Shown here piece after piece: positions 8,567 to 19,180 of a stretch of DNA of 64,000 bases. How positions within the stretch are numbered: the stretch's first letter is position 1; each line of letters starts with the position of its first letter. The notes below the pieces were generated by a model. That model ran no database searches. It saw nothing but the letters and a program-made list of their open reading frames with translations, and was not told the origin of the DNA. The stretch is from Aliiroseovarius sp. F20344 (GTDB lineage Bacteria > Pseudomonadota > Alphaproteobacteria > Rhodobacterales > Rhodobacteraceae), in the NCBI RefSeq assembly GCF_023016155.1, contig NZ_JALKBG010000008.1, positions 746,501 through 810,500 on the forward strand, read 5' to 3'. The position numbers were made by a program, and so were the translations under genes.

Positions 8567-8664
8567 CTGCGTTCCTCCGTCCTCGTTCATGGGCAGAGAA
8601 CCGTGTCAGGCGATGAAAATTCGCCTATATTTCATGGTTCAGCCCGTGGCCCTCGTTGCGGGGC

Positions 8665-8704
8665 GTTCAAGGGATGTTCTATCCATGTTCTTGGTTTGTG
8701 TCAA
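8665..8704 (-). promoter_or_regulatory. lexA promoter with triple LexA (SOS) half-sites
   Basis: Three GTTC tetramers start at 8665, 8676 and 8687, each separated by exactly 7 bases. Read leftward they form GAAC-N7-GAAC-N7-GAAC, two overlapping copies of the alphaproteobacterial SOS box. They overlay a promoter read leftward: -35 TTGACA (8699-8704), 17-base spacer, -10 TAGAAC (8676-8681). The middle half-site lies in the -10 box, so LexA binding would exclude RNA polymerase. Confidence 0.88.
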
Positions 8705-8736
8705 CGGGGCAGCGCAAAGCCGCGCGGCCGGGGCGA

Positions 8737-9909
8737 CTAGATCGGCAGATACTCGATCACGTCACCACTGGGTCGCGCAGGATCGGAACGAGGCCGCACC
8801 GCCAAAGCATTGGCCTGTGCCAGAACGCTTAAAAGCGCACTGTCTTGGCTGTCGAAAATGGTGATCTGATCGCCATCGACGCGCGCGCGCATGTAATGTT
8901 CGCGTGGGCCATTTGCGGCGATATCTTTCGATAGATGCGCTTGACGACGTGGGGCAGCGGCTTCGCCTAGCCCCAACATCGCGCGCAGGGCAGGCACAAG
9001 AAAGACGTGGCCACACACCATCGAGGATACGGGGTTGCCGGGAAGGCCAATCATCGTGGCACGGCCCATCCGTCCTGCCATCAACGGCTTTCCGGGCCGC
9101 ATCAGCACTTTGTAAAAGCTCTGATCCATGCCCATTTCGGTAGCGACATCGCTAACGATGTCATGATCGCCAACAGAAGCCCCGCCGATCGTCACAATAA
9201 GATCGGCGTCGGACGCCAGATCCAAGGCCGTCCGCAAGCTGTCCTTGTTGTCCCGCGCAATGGGCAACATCCGGGCGTGACCGCCATTTGCCTCGACCAG
9301 AGCTTTCAGGCCAAAGGCGTTGGAGGCGATGATCTGGTCCGGGCCGGGCTCTTCGCCGGGCATCACCAACTCATCCCCCGTGGCCAGCAGCGCCACAACG
9401 GGTTTGCGAGAAACGGTCAGGGTGAGCACGTTCATCGCCGCAGCAAGCGCAAGATCAGCAGGCGTTAAGACGCGAGGCGCGGGAATACTGTCCCCCGGTC
9501 CGAAATCTGCCCCTGCCGGGCGCACATGTGGGCCCTTATCTAGTTTGCGCGCCAGCGTGATCAGGTCGCCCTTACGCTCGACATCCTCTTGAATAATAAC
9601 GCGATTGCTGCCTTCTGGCAGGGGCGCGCCGGTGAAAATGCGCACGCATTCGCCGGGGCCGACGCGACCGGAAAATCCATGTCCGGCGGCACTTTCTCCG
9701 ATCACACGAAACATCGCCTCGGGGTCGGCCTCGACGCCATTCAATGCATAGCCATCCATGGCAGATGCGGCGAAGGGAGGTTGCAAGCGGGTGGCCGTGA
9801 CGGCGGCGGCAAGCGTGCGACCAGAGGTCTCGGCCAGAGGGACATCTTCAGTTCCACAAGGCGTGACCAAATCAAAGATTGCGTCCAGCGCCTCGTTCAC
9901 CGTGATCAT
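8737..9909 (-). CDS. moeA: Molybdopterin molybdotransferase MoeA
   Basis: Inserts molybdate into adenylylated molybdopterin in molybdenum cofactor synthesis. The 390-residue protein shows the family landmarks [32 protein letters not shown] and GLPGNPVSS. Its start overlaps the stop of moaC by four bases (ATGA), so moaC and moeA are translationally coupled. About 170 bases containing the lexA promoter separate its end from the lexA start, so read-through from the trp side may add to lexA transcription. Confidence 0.96.
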   Translation of the reverse strand: MITVNEALDAIFDLVTPCGTEDVPLAETSGRTLAAAVTATRLQPPFAASAMDGYALNGVEADPEAMFRVIGESAAGHGFSGRVGPGECVRIFTGAPLPEGSNRVIIQEDVERKGDLITLARKLDKGPHVRPAGADFGPGDSIPAPRVLTPADLALAAAMNVLTLTVSRKPVVALLATGDELVMPGEEPGPDQIIASNAFGLKALVEANGGHARMLPIARDNKDSLRTALDLASDADLIVTIGGASVGDHDIVSDVATEMGMDQSFYKVLMRPGKPLMAGRMGRATMIGLPGNPVSSMVCGHVFLVPALRAMLGLGEAAAPRRQAHLSKDIAANGPREHYMRARVDGDQITIFDSQDSALLSVLAQANALAVRPRSDPARPSGDVIEYLPI

Positions 9910-10403
9910 CTGCTTGCCCCAGAATCTACCGTGTATGTTCCCGACTTCCCGCCTTCTTTGCGTAGAAGGCGAATACCCGTGATTTCCATACCCTTTTCGG
10001 CCGCTTTCAGCATGTCATATACGGTTAGGCAGGCCAAAGAGACCGCAGTCAGCGCCTCCATTTCAACGCCTGTCTGGCCGCCGGTTTTGACCGTGGCCGT
10101 GATACGTACGCCGGGCAGATCGGGCTGAGGTTCAAGCTCCAGCGCAACCTTGGTAATCGGCAGTGGGTGGCAGAGCGGGATCAGGTCCGAGGTTTTCTTG
10201 GCGCCCATGATGCCCGCAAGCCGCGCGATGCCTAGAACATCACCCTTTTTCGCGGTGCCGGATGTGACAAGCGCCAAGGTTTCGGGCTTCATCTTCACGA
10301 AGCCTTCGGCCAGCGCGATACGATCCGTTACGGCCTTGTCCGAGACATCGACCATATGGGCCTGTCCGTCAGCGTCGAAATGGGTCAGTGGGCTGTCACT
10401 CAT
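9906..10403 (-). CDS. moaC: Cyclic pyranopterin monophosphate synthase MoaC
   Basis: Converts the product of MoaA (3',8-cyclo-GTP) to cyclic pyranopterin monophosphate, the first stable intermediate of the molybdenum cofactor. At 165 residues it has the normal length. Diagnostic stretches are [26 protein letters not shown] and [17 protein letters not shown], the last with the catalytic-region Asp. It overlaps trpC upstream and moeA downstream by four bases each, so cofactor genes are embedded in the tryptophan operon. moaA is not in the window. Confidence 0.97.
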   Translation of the reverse strand: MSDSPLTHFDADGQAHMVDVSDKAVTDRIALAEGFVKMKPETLALVTSGTAKKGDVLGIARLAGIMGAKKTSDLIPLCHPLPITKVALELEPQPDLPGVRITATVKTGGQTGVEMEALTAVSLACLTVYDMLKAAEKGMEITGIRLLRKEGGKSGTYTVDSGASR

Positions 10404-11200
10404 GCTGGCACCGGGTCAGCAAGGATTGCACGGGTTGCGGCCTCGACATCGTCTTGACGCATCAGGCTTTCCCCGATCAGGAAGCTGCGCGCGCCATGTG
10501 CTGCCATGTCAGCCAGATCTTGCGGCGTGAAAAGCCCACTTTCGCAGACCAGATGACGCTCGGCCCCGGCCAGCTTTGACAATCGGCGGGTGGTGTCGAG
10601 CGAGGTCTCAAATGTCTTCAAATTGCGGTTGTTCACGCCCAGCAGCGGCGATTTCAGGATCGTTGCACGCTCCAACTCGTCTTCGTCATGGACCTCAACC
10701 AAAACATCCATGCCCCAGGAAAAGGCCGCATCTTCAAGCTCTTGAGCTTGTGTGTCTTCAACGGACGCCATGATGATCAGGATGCAGTCTGCCCCCAACG
10801 CGCGCGCCTCGGCGACCTGATAGGTATCATACATGAAATCCTTGCGCAGGGCAGGCAGCGACACGGCGGAACGCGCCGCCACGAGGAACTCATCAGCGCC
10901 TTGGAAAGATGGCGTATCGGTCAAGACCGACAGGCAGGATGCCCCGCCGGCTTCATAGGCTTTGGCGATCTCAGGCGGGTTGAAGTCCTCGCGGATCAAG
11001 CCTTTGGACGGGCTGGCCTTTTTGACCTCGGCGATCAGGCCATAGCCTGTTTCGGCGTCGCGCATCAGCGATGCGGCAAAGCCCCGCGTGGGAGAGGCGT
11101 CACGGGCGGCGGCCTCGACCTCGGACAGGGGGCGGGCGGCTTTGCACGCGGCCACGTGTTCGAGTTTATAGGCTTTGATTTTGTCTAGAACGGTGCTCAT
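10400..11200 (-). CDS. trpC: Indole-3-glycerol phosphate synthase
   Basis: Closes the indole ring from carboxyphenylamino-deoxyribulose phosphate in tryptophan synthesis. The 266-residue TIM barrel is monofunctional, with no fused trpF domain. Visible motifs are [32 protein letters not shown] and VCESGLF, which carry the catalytic Lys/Glu residues and phosphate-binding loops of the family. It lies 36 bases downstream of trpD and overlaps moaC by four bases. Confidence 0.97.
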   Translation of the reverse strand: MSTVLDKIKAYKLEHVAACKAARPLSEVEAAARDASPTRGFAASLMRDAETGYGLIAEVKKASPSKGLIREDFNPPEIAKAYEAGGASCLSVLTDTPSFQGADEFLVAARSAVSLPALRKDFMYDTYQVAEARALGADCILIIMASVEDTQAQELEDAAFSWGMDVLVEVHDEDELERATILKSPLLGVNNRNLKTFETSLDTTRRLSKLAGAERHLVCESGLFTPQDLADMAAHGARSFLIGESLMRQDDVEAATRAILADPVPA

Positions 11201-11236
11201 GAGAGGGGTTTAAGTCCTTGAAGGGGTAGGAGCAAG

Positions 11237-12253
11237 TCAGGCCGCCGATGTCAGAGCCGCCAGAGCTTCGATCTTGGCTTTGGCAGCCCCGCTGTCGATG
11301 CTTTCGGACGCCATTTCGACGCCAGCTTTCAGATCATCCACCTTATCAGCAACGATCAGAGCCGCGGCAGCGTTCAGAAGAACGGCATCACGATAGGCCG
11401 ATGCTTCACCGGCCAGCAATGCCCGGAACGCGACTGCGTTCTCAGCGGGATCTCCGCCCAAGATCGAGGCCAGCTTGTGAACGGGCAAACCTGCATCCTC
11501 TGGATGGATTTCGCGCGCGTGGATTTTACCACCCTCAACTGCAGCTACAGAAGTCGGGCCAGTGATCGAGATTTCGTCCATCCCATCAGCGCCGTGGACC
11601 AGCCAAGCCTTCTCGGACCCCAGTGATTGCAGGGTTTCTGCCATCGGAAAGATCAGGTCAGCCGCAAAAGCGCCGGTCAGTTGGCGTTTGGCCCCGGCGG
11701 GGTTGGTCAGCGGGCCAAGGATGTTGAAGATTGTTTTGCACCCCAGTTCCTGACGCACCGGCATGACGTGTTTCATCGCGGGGTGATGCATCGGGGCCAT
11801 CATGAAGCCGATGCCGACCTCGTTTATGGCACGTTCAGCCACGTCTGCGCCAACCATCACGTTCACGCCCATCTCGGTCAAAGCGTCAGCCGCGCCCGAT
11901 TTCGAAGACAGGTTGCGGTTGCCGTGCTTTGCGACCGTGACACCAGCGCCTGCCACGACGAAGGCCGTTGCGGTCGAGATGTTGAGCGTGCCCATCCCGT
12001 CGCCACCCGTGCCAACGATGTCCATCGCGCCGTCGGGGGCGTTCACCTTGGCGCATTTCGCGCGCATGACCGCCGCAGCCGCCGCGTATTCCGCCACGCT
12101 TTCTCCACGTGCACGCATAGCCGCCAAAAGCGCGCCGATTTGCGCCGAGGTTGCGCGGCCCTCGAACAGCTCTTCAAAGGCAGTCTCGGCTTGAGCGCGC
12201 GACAGAGGGCCTTCGGTGGCAGCGTAAATCAGGGGCTTCATAGCGTCGCTCAT
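11237..12253 (-). CDS. trpD: Anthranilate phosphoribosyltransferase
   Basis: Transfers phosphoribose from PRPP to anthranilate. The 338-residue protein has the glycosyltransferase family 3 signature [14 protein letters not shown] (PRPP pyrophosphate loop) followed by [17 protein letters not shown], and the helical N-terminal domain. The start overlaps the trpG stop (ATGA), implying coupling to the amidotransferase subunit of the preceding step. It is not fused to trpG, unlike in enterobacteria. Confidence 0.97.
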   Translation of the reverse strand: MSDAMKPLIYAATEGPLSRAQAETAFEELFEGRATSAQIGALLAAMRARGESVAEYAAAAAVMRAKCAKVNAPDGAMDIVGTGGDGMGTLNISTATAFVVAGAGVTVAKHGNRNLSSKSGAADALTEMGVNVMVGADVAERAINEVGIGFMMAPMHHPAMKHVMPVRQELGCKTIFNILGPLTNPAGAKRQLTGAFAADLIFPMAETLQSLGSEKAWLVHGADGMDEISITGPTSVAAVEGGKIHAREIHPEDAGLPVHKLASILGGDPAENAVAFRALLAGEASAYRDAVLLNAAAALIVADKVDDLKAGVEMASESIDSGAAKAKIEALAALTSAA

Positions 12254-12831
12254 GCGGGCACCTTTGTTTTCTTCAAGAAGTTATCAAGCATCGCGTGGCC
12301 ATGTTCCGACCGTATGCTTTCGGGGTGAAACTGCACGCCTTCGATCTCAAGTTCTTTGTGGCGCAGTCCCATGATCAGCCCATTGTCGAGCTCGGCGGTG
12401 ATCTCAAGACAGTCGGGCAGGGTGGCGCGATCTACGACAAGCGAATGATAGCGCGTCGCTTGCAGTGGTGACGGCAGACCTTCAAACACGCCTTTGCCTT
12501 CGTGGCGGACCTCTCCCATTTTACCGTGGACGATTTCCGGAGCGCGGATCACATCACCGCCAAATGCCTCGCCAATGGTTTGATGGCCAAGGCATACGCC
12601 GAATAGGGGGATCTTTGCTTCTGCGGCAGCCATGGTCAGCGGGAGACAGATGCCCGCTTGTGCTGGGTCACACGGGCCCGGAGACAACACGATGCCTTCT
12701 GCGCCCATGCCCATCGCCTCTTGCACATCCAGCGCATCATTGCGGCGCACAACCACGTCGGCCCCAAGCTCGCCAAAGTAATGGACGAGGTTGTAGGTGA
12801 AGCTGTCATAGTTATCGATCAACAGGATCAT
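12250..12831 (-). CDS. trpG: Anthranilate synthase component II (glutamine amidotransferase)
   Basis: Supplies ammonia from glutamine to TrpE; as a PabA-like subunit it may also serve para-aminobenzoate synthesis. The 193-residue class I amidotransferase has C80 (FGVCLGHQ), H169 and E171 (VQFHPES). The start at 12831 ([14 protein letters not shown]) is the usual family start, with AAAGG 7 bases upstream; a longer frame to 12906 adds an unconserved extension. It is first in the leftward trpG-trpD-trpC-moaC-moeA run. trpE is not next to it; a divergent deacetylase gene lies upstream instead. Confidence 0.96.
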   Translation of the reverse strand: MILLIDNYDSFTYNLVHYFGELGADVVVRRNDALDVQEAMGMGAEGIVLSPGPCDPAQAGICLPLTMAAAEAKIPLFGVCLGHQTIGEAFGGDVIRAPEIVHGKMGEVRHEGKGVFEGLPSPLQATRYHSLVVDRATLPDCLEITAELDNGLIMGLRHKELEIEGVQFHPESIRSEHGHAMLDNFLKKTKVPA

Positions 12832-12960
12832 CTTGCGGCCTTTCGCCAAAGTTGTATCAGAAGGGGTTACGAACGGCCCTTGTCGGGCTATACATGGTCC
12901 AGGCAAGCGCCGAGGGTCAAGAGCGGCGCGGTATCAATCGAGTATTTGGGGGTAACAGCC

Positions 12961-14253
12961 ATGGCAAAAGGCTTCCTTTCAGGTGTTATTATGGGCGGCG
13001 TTGTGTCGGTTTTGGGTTTGGCGGTTGTGTCACCCATGTTACCGCCGATTAAATCGGCCCCGATGAATGAGGCTGTGGTCGAGACACTTTCTGACACCAC
13101 CGAACCCGCTGTGGATACGCCGTTGGTCGAGGAAAGCTCGGAAATGACTGACGCAGCACCCGCAACGGAAGCGGTGGACGAAGCACCAGCAATCGATCCA
13201 GACGACGCGGCATCGGAAACTGAAGCCGCTCCAGTCGACGAACCATCTAGTGCCGAGCCATCTGCCCCGATGACAGCCGATGACAGTGGCTCTGTGCAAG
13301 ACCCCGCGACTACACCCACACCCGAAACGCCTGAGGCCGATACGCCGCCAGACGCCACCCCGGATGCTGATGCGCCTGAGGTATCTCAAAGCGAACAAGG
13401 CGGATTCGGAACCGCCGTTACGCCGATTGATGACCGTGCAACCGGCGTGACCACAAACCGTCTTCCCAGCATTGATGGTGACGCTGAGGACCCGGAAGCG
13501 GTGACGCAGGTCGAACCCGAAGACGGAACCATACCAGAAGCGGCCCCTGAAGTGTCGCAAAGTGATTTTTCGAACTCCCCGTTGGCGATCGAACGGAATT
13601 CCGTGCCCCATCCTGCCACAGACGGGCGCCCGCTGATGGCGATTGTGCTGAAGGATATGGGCGAAGCGCGCAACGAATTGCAGGGGGTCGACAATCTTCC
13701 CTTCACAATCAGTGTTATTGTGGACGTCAACGCGCCTGATCTAGACGACGCCATCGCCTTCTACCGCGAGGCAGGGGCTGAAATCCTCATCCAAGCTGAT
13801 CTTCCAGCCGGCTCGACCCCAACCGATGCCGAGGTGAATTTCCAAGTGCAGCAACCCAATCTGAATAAAGGTGCGGCGGTCTTTATGAAACCTGAAAGTG
13901 GGTTCCAGACCAACGCACCTTTGTCGCGCCAAATCGCCGAAATTCTTGTGACGTCCGGCCATGGTTTGGTGACACGACCTGAGGGACTGAACACTGGCCA
14001 CAAAAACGCGCTGAAGATTGGTGTGCCATCTGGGCTGGTTTTCCGTGACCTTGATGGAAACGGACAAGACAGCAAGATGATCCGCCGCTTTATGGATAAC
14101 GCCGCATTTAAAGCCAGCTTGGAAAACGGTGTGATCCTGATGGGACGCGCTGTGCCCGAGACGATGGCCGCCCTTATCGAATGGAACCTCGGAAATCGCG
14201 CGAATTCAGTTGCGTTGGTGCCTGTGTCGACAGTGCTTCTGGGCGGAACCTGA
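12961..14253 (+). CDS. Divergent polysaccharide deacetylase (YibQ/DUF610 family)
   Basis: A 430-residue protein. An N-terminal membrane segment (about residues 6-27, SGVIMGGVVSVLGLAVVSPM) is followed by roughly 160 residues of Ala/Pro/Asp/Glu/Thr low-complexity linker, then the deacetylase-like domain (PLMAIVLKDMGEARNELQGV onward; VILMGRAVPETMAALIEW near the end). YibQ proteins have a NodB-like fold but lack the usual metal-binding motif, so activity is unproven. The ATG at 12961 follows GGGGG by 8 bases. The domain would lie in the periplasm on a long acidic tether. It diverges from trpG and converges on the cupin gene with two bases between the stops. Confidence 0.82.
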   Translation: MAKGFLSGVIMGGVVSVLGLAVVSPMLPPIKSAPMNEAVVETLSDTTEPAVDTPLVEESSEMTDAAPATEAVDEAPAIDPDDAASETEAAPVDEPSSAEPSAPMTADDSGSVQDPATTPTPETPEADTPPDATPDADAPEVSQSEQGGFGTAVTPIDDRATGVTTNRLPSIDGDAEDPEAVTQVEPEDGTIPEAAPEVSQSDFSNSPLAIERNSVPHPATDGRPLMAIVLKDMGEARNELQGVDNLPFTISVIVDVNAPDLDDAIAFYREAGAEILIQADLPAGSTPTDAEVNFQVQQPNLNKGAAVFMKPESGFQTNAPLSRQIAEILVTSGHGLVTRPEGLNTGHKNALKIGVPSGLVFRDLDGNGQDSKMIRRFMDNAAFKASLENGVILMGRAVPETMAALIEWNLGNRANSVALVPVSTVLLGGT

Positions 14254-14255
14254 TG

Positions 14256-14681
14256 TCAGCCACGCGGGATGTCAAAACCCTGTGGTGCCAGCGTGAAGCC
14301 GTCGAACTGAAAGCCCGGAGATACCGTGCAGCTGACCAGAGTGTAAGCTCCGGTCGAGCGCGCCGCTTGCCAATGATCCTTGGGGACAATGATCTGCGGG
14401 GCCTGACCTTTCGCTAAATCGGGCCCAAGCTGATGATCTATTGCTGGGCCCTGATCGCTGTCCGCCATCGATAAAATCAACGGCGCGCCGGAGTGATACA
14501 GCCAGATCTCGGTCGCATCGACCCTATGCCAGTGGCTGCACTCACCCTCTTTCAATAGGAAATAGATGCAGGTGCCTGTGGGACGACCTTCGCTGTTCGT
14601 ATCCACCCAGGTCTGCCGATAATGACCGCCTTCGGGATGTGGCGTGAGGTTCAATTGGGCGATGATCTGGTCTGGGGTCAT
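14256..14681 (-). CDS. Cupin family protein (DUF985-type)
   Basis: A 141-residue single-domain cupin. Typical stretches are PHPEGGHYRQTW, CIYFLLKEGECSHWHRVDATE (cupin motif 1 with the metal-binding His pair and Glu), GAYTLVSCTVSPGFQFDGF and a C-terminal acidic/hydrophobic end. Members are small sugar- or metabolite-binding beta barrels of mostly unknown role. It starts 7 bases after the stop of the upstream membrane protein gene, suggesting a two-gene operon. No substrate can be named. Confidence 0.82.
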   Translation of the reverse strand: MTPDQIIAQLNLTPHPEGGHYRQTWVDTNSEGRPTGTCIYFLLKEGECSHWHRVDATEIWLYHSGAPLILSMADSDQGPAIDHQLGPDLAKGQAPQIIVPKDHWQAARSTGAYTLVSCTVSPGFQFDGFTLAPQGFDIPRG

Positions 14682-14688
14682 GACGTAC

Positions 14689-15465
14689 TCATGATTGTCT
14701 CAGGCTTGATTTGAGTTCAACTAGGGATTTGCCCAGTCGAAATGGGGCCGCGAAGCTGACCATACAAAGCGCGATCACCTGCCAGATCAGGATGCCGGAA
14801 TGTTGTTGCAGATATTCCCATTCGTCCTTCAATGAGCCGACCTCGGACACCAAATCTTCGTACGCGCGTGCCAAAACGTTAAAATCCCCGACCACCTCGG
14901 GTCGGGTTGGAGTAAGTGCGGTGGCGGCAGCACTAGTTTTCTCGTCTTGCGCTGCAAAGACAAGGAAACGTTCGATGCTGAAGGAATCAGCCTGATCCCG
15001 CATTTGCTGCATCTCGGCCTCGCGAGAGGAAGCGTGTTCTCCGAATAGAAAGCTTAAGCCCGCAAGAGGCGCGACGGATTGAGTAACTTCAATGAACAGA
15101 GGGAGATCGGCATTGGCCGCAGTTGAGGCCGAAAGGAACTCGATCTTTTCGCACAGCGTCAACAAATGTGGGTCCGAGGCCTCTTCGCAATATCGCAGCC
15201 GAAATCGAGCTGCGTCCCCATCAAAGGCCCGCGTGACCGCATAGGCCACGTCAATTTGTCGATCAAGTCGCGAGCTGTCAGATGTGTACAGCCCGGCGAT
15301 GATGGCGATCAGCGCACCAACCCCACCTAGCAGGACCCAGACCAAATCGGCCAGCTTCCAAGCCTTGTCTCCGGGTGGTTTGCGAAACAGGAACAGCGTG
15401 CCGACCGCGCCGACCCCGAAAAGCAGCAACATGAAGTGAACTTGATAGTGTGCGATATGAGCCAT
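14689..15465 (-). CDS. Unrecognised three-segment membrane protein
   Basis: I do not recognise the family. The 258-residue protein has two N-terminal hydrophobic segments (about 10-28 and 38-60), a soluble central domain of about 160 residues containing paired Cys (RYCEEASDPHLLTLCEKIEF), then a helical stretch (EDLVSEVGSLKDEWEYLQQH) and a C-terminal membrane segment (about 226-246). The layout suggests a central domain held between membrane anchors. It is upstream of and nearly contiguous with the cupin gene, and downstream of the eno terminator. Confidence 0.7.
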   Translation of the reverse strand: MAHIAHYQVHFMLLLFGVGAVGTLFLFRKPPGDKAWKLADLVWVLLGGVGALIAIIAGLYTSDSSRLDRQIDVAYAVTRAFDGDAARFRLRYCEEASDPHLLTLCEKIEFLSASTAANADLPLFIEVTQSVAPLAGLSFLFGEHASSREAEMQQMRDQADSFSIERFLVFAAQDEKTSAAATALTPTRPEVVGDFNVLARAYEDLVSEVGSLKDEWEYLQQHSGILIWQVIALCMVSFAAPFRLGKSLVELKSSLRQS

Positions 15466-15546
15466 GGAGGAAGTTTAGGCGCTCTGGCCGAGGCCGCAAC
15501 AGGGATGACAAACTTGTCATGTTGAAGACCAAGGTGAAGGGCCAAC

Positions 15547-15582
15547 GAAGAAGGCCGGGGATATCCCCGGCCTTCTTTTTTC
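15547..15582. terminator. Hairpin terminator downstream of eno
   Basis: A very strong palindrome GAAGAAGGCCGGGGAT/ATCCCCGGCCTTCTTT lies about 17 bases after the eno stop. The T run is better on the plus strand, but the leftward reading also gives a T-rich tail, and eno is the only gene reading into it. Confidence 0.7.
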
Positions 15583-15598
15583 GCTAGCGGCGGTTGCT

Positions 15599-16900
<1,302 letters not shown>

Positions 16901-16956
16901 TCAGTTGAGGCGTCTTTAGCGCGTTCGGCGCGTTACGACAACAGGGCAGGGGTATG

Positions 16957-17841
16957 TTAGCGCGCGCGGGCCCTCTGTTCGCGCAAGAACATGTAGATTC
17001 CGGTGCCAATCACGATGGTTGCACCCAGATAGGTCCAGTGATCTGGGCGTTCGGCAAAGATGAGCACGCCAAGGATCATCGAAAAAATCAGGCGCATATA
17101 GCGAAACGGCATGATGATGGATGTCTCGGCTATCCGCATCGCCTGCACAATGGCGTAATAGCCCGACACGCCACAGATCACAGCGCCAAGGATATAAGTC
17201 CATTCCACGCCTGCAGGCATCACGAAGGGATCATTGATGGGCGCAAGGATCAGGCCCGCGGGAATGACAGATGCAAAGCCATAGAAGGCCACGCTCAGCG
17301 ACGGGATGGATGGATCCATCTGACGGGTCAATAGATCGCGTAGGGCGATGCCAAACACAGCGGCAATGGGTAAAAGAGCGGCCAGTTGGAAGCTTTCACC
17401 ACCTGGACGAATGATAATCAACACACCGATGAAGCCAATGATAATCGCGCTCCAACGGCGCCAACCTACCTGTTCGCCCAGAAACAGGGCAGCCCCTGCG
17501 GTGATCGCAAGCGGCGTGGCTTGAAACACCGCAGCAACTGTCGAGAGGGGAACAAGGGAGAGCGCTGTGATGAAGAACATGGCGGACACGGCCTCGGACG
17601 CATTTCGCCACAGCATGATAGGCGATCGCATGTCGCGATGAACCAAAGGCGCAAGCGTTCCGCGCTGCATATAGGTCATGATGGCAAAGGAGATCATCCC
17701 GCCCGCACCAAGGAACAGAAGCACTTCCGACACCGGGATGCCACGCGACATCGATTTGATAAACGCATCTTCCCCGGCGAAAACTGCCATCGAGAAAATC
17801 ACAAAGATGATGCCACGAATATTTTGCATTGAAGGTCCCAT
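16957..17841 (-). CDS. EamA-type drug/metabolite transporter
   Basis: A 294-residue inner-membrane protein with about ten hydrophobic helices in two EamA repeats. The first repeat ends near LIIIRPGGE, a very typical EamA motif; the second holds YYAIVQAMRIAETSIIMPFRYMR and GTGIYMFLRE. A C-terminal Arg-rich tail would face the cytoplasm. Members export or import amino acids, nucleosides, sugars or drugs, and nothing here names a substrate. The start may be 12 bases further in (MQNIRG). Neighbours are eno and a Fur-family gene, with no operon link. Confidence 0.85.
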   Translation of the reverse strand: MGPSMQNIRGIIFVIFSMAVFAGEDAFIKSMSRGIPVSEVLLFLGAGGMISFAIMTYMQRGTLAPLVHRDMRSPIMLWRNASEAVSAMFFITALSLVPLSTVAAVFQATPLAITAGAALFLGEQVGWRRWSAIIIGFIGVLIIIRPGGESFQLAALLPIAAVFGIALRDLLTRQMDPSIPSLSVAFYGFASVIPAGLILAPINDPFVMPAGVEWTYILGAVICGVSGYYAIVQAMRIAETSIIMPFRYMRLIFSMILGVLIFAERPDHWTYLGATIVIGTGIYMFLREQRARAR

Positions 17842-17931
17842 TCACGCGTCAGGCGACAGAAACCGATAAACGGGCGCGCGACAAGACAGTTTTTTAGGAT
17901 GGGTCGGATCACGGAACGTGATGGGAAGGCG

Positions 17932-18348
17932 TCAGTCCTTTTTGCGCACGCCGTACAGCTCCAGCCGGTGGCCCTTCAATTCAAAGCCAAGCTTTGTTGC
18001 GATCTTTTCCTGAAGCGCCTCAATCTCGGGGTCTAGAAACTCGATGACCTCACCGGTTGCCAAGTCAATCAGGTGGTCGTGGTGATCACGGTCCGCACTT
18101 TCGTACCGCGCGCGTCCGTCGCCGAATTCGTTCTTGACCAAAATGCCGGCTTCTTCAAACAGCTTCACGGTACGATAGACGGTCGCGAGCGAAATGCGGT
18201 TGTCCACGGCGGCAGCGCGGGCGTGCAGGCCTTCGACGTCGGGGTGGTCATGGTGGGCATCTTCCAGCACACGCGCAATCACACGGCGCTGCTCGGTCAT
18301 ACGCAGCCCCATGTCTTCACAGCGTTTTATGATGGATGCGCCTGACAT
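17932..18348 (-). CDS. Fur-family metalloregulator (Fur/Mur type)
   Basis: A 138-residue metal-dependent repressor. The winged helix spans about 1-80 (MTEQRRVIARVLEDAH; RISLATVYRTVKLFEEAGI), and the dimer/metal region has DRDHHDHLID and a C-terminal LELYGVR. There is one Cys only and no CxxC pair, so the structural zinc site of enterobacterial Fur is absent, as in many alphaproteobacterial Fur/Mur proteins that sense manganese or iron. Sequence favours Fur/Mur over Irr because no heme-regulatory motif is seen. A weak palindrome, TTCAAATGAGTTTGCA at 18440-18455, lies upstream between this gene and the divergent TetR gene. Confidence 0.88.
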   Translation of the reverse strand: MSGASIIKRCEDMGLRMTEQRRVIARVLEDAHHDHPDVEGLHARAAAVDNRISLATVYRTVKLFEEAGILVKNEFGDGRARYESADRDHHDHLIDLATGEVIEFLDPEIEALQEKIATKLGFELKGHRLELYGVRKKD

Positions 18349-18517
18349 CTGATCCTCGGTCCTTTGTGCTTCGCCTCTTATGCCGCGAAAAGATCGGCAG
18401 GCAAAGGGGTGACGTTAAATCCGGCTGTCGGGGATTACATTCAAATGAGTTTGCACTAGAAATGGTTGGGATCGTCACCCGGGTGGCGGCGCAACCGGGG
18501 TGACAAGGCGGCATTAC

Positions 18518-19180
18518 GTGACAGCTGATCAAAACATCAAACGCGCACGGTCTGACGCGCAGAAGGCCGAACGTCAGGCCGCAATTCTGTCGGCGGCGCG
18601 TGATATGATTGATGAGGACGGGTTTGATCGCGTCACGATGAGCGCCTTGGCCAAACGCGCCGGATTGGCGAAGGGAACGCTCTATCTCTATGTGCGGTCG
18701 AAAGAAGAGCTGTTTCTTCTGTTGTTCGTCCAGGCGATGGAGCGGGTTGTGAGCCGCTTCAAAACCGAAACGCGACCCGGCAGCAATGCGGCGCAGATCG
18801 CGAAAGGTATCGCGAAACAGGCGCAAACAACGCCGCTGTTCCTGCCGATGTTTGCGCGTTTGGTGGCTATGATTGAATCGAACGTGGCGGACGAGCCTTT
18901 GTTCGCGGCGAAACGTCAAATGATGGTCCTAAGTGCGGAATGGGCCACGCATTTGGCGCATGTCACGGGGGTCGCGCCAGATCGGATCGAACCACTGGCA
19001 CATGCGATCATGATGGCCATGCAAGGGGCGGCGCAGTTTGATCTGTCATCGCAACGTGACCCCACAGACTTGCCTGAAGACATTCGTGATGCCTTTTCGC
19101 GCTACGCATTTTCACCCAGCTTTGAACCCTCAGCCCGCTTGTTGCTCGAGGCCGCAATGGCTAAAGCGCCTAGCGAATAA
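18518..19180 (+). CDS. TetR/AcrR-family transcriptional regulator
   Basis: A 220-residue repressor. The N-terminal helix-turn-helix spans about 20-65 (ILSAARDMIDEDGFDRVTMS; GLAKGTLYLYVRSKEELF) and is followed by an all-helical ligand domain typical of TetR proteins. The start is GTG 18518 with AAGGCGG about 6 bases before; GTG 18500 is the alternative. It diverges from the Fur/Mur gene across 169 bases and converges with the PhzF gene, overlapping it by 11 bases. Its target is not evident; the divergent neighbour is not a usual TetR target. Confidence 0.87.
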   Translation: MTADQNIKRARSDAQKAERQAAILSAARDMIDEDGFDRVTMSALAKRAGLAKGTLYLYVRSKEELFLLLFVQAMERVVSRFKTETRPGSNAAQIAKGIAKQAQTTPLFLPMFARLVAMIESNVADEPLFAAKRQMMVLSAEWATHLAHVTGVAPDRIEPLAHAIMMAMQGAAQFDLSSQRDPTDLPEDIRDAFSRYAFSPSFEPSARLLLEAAMAKAPSE

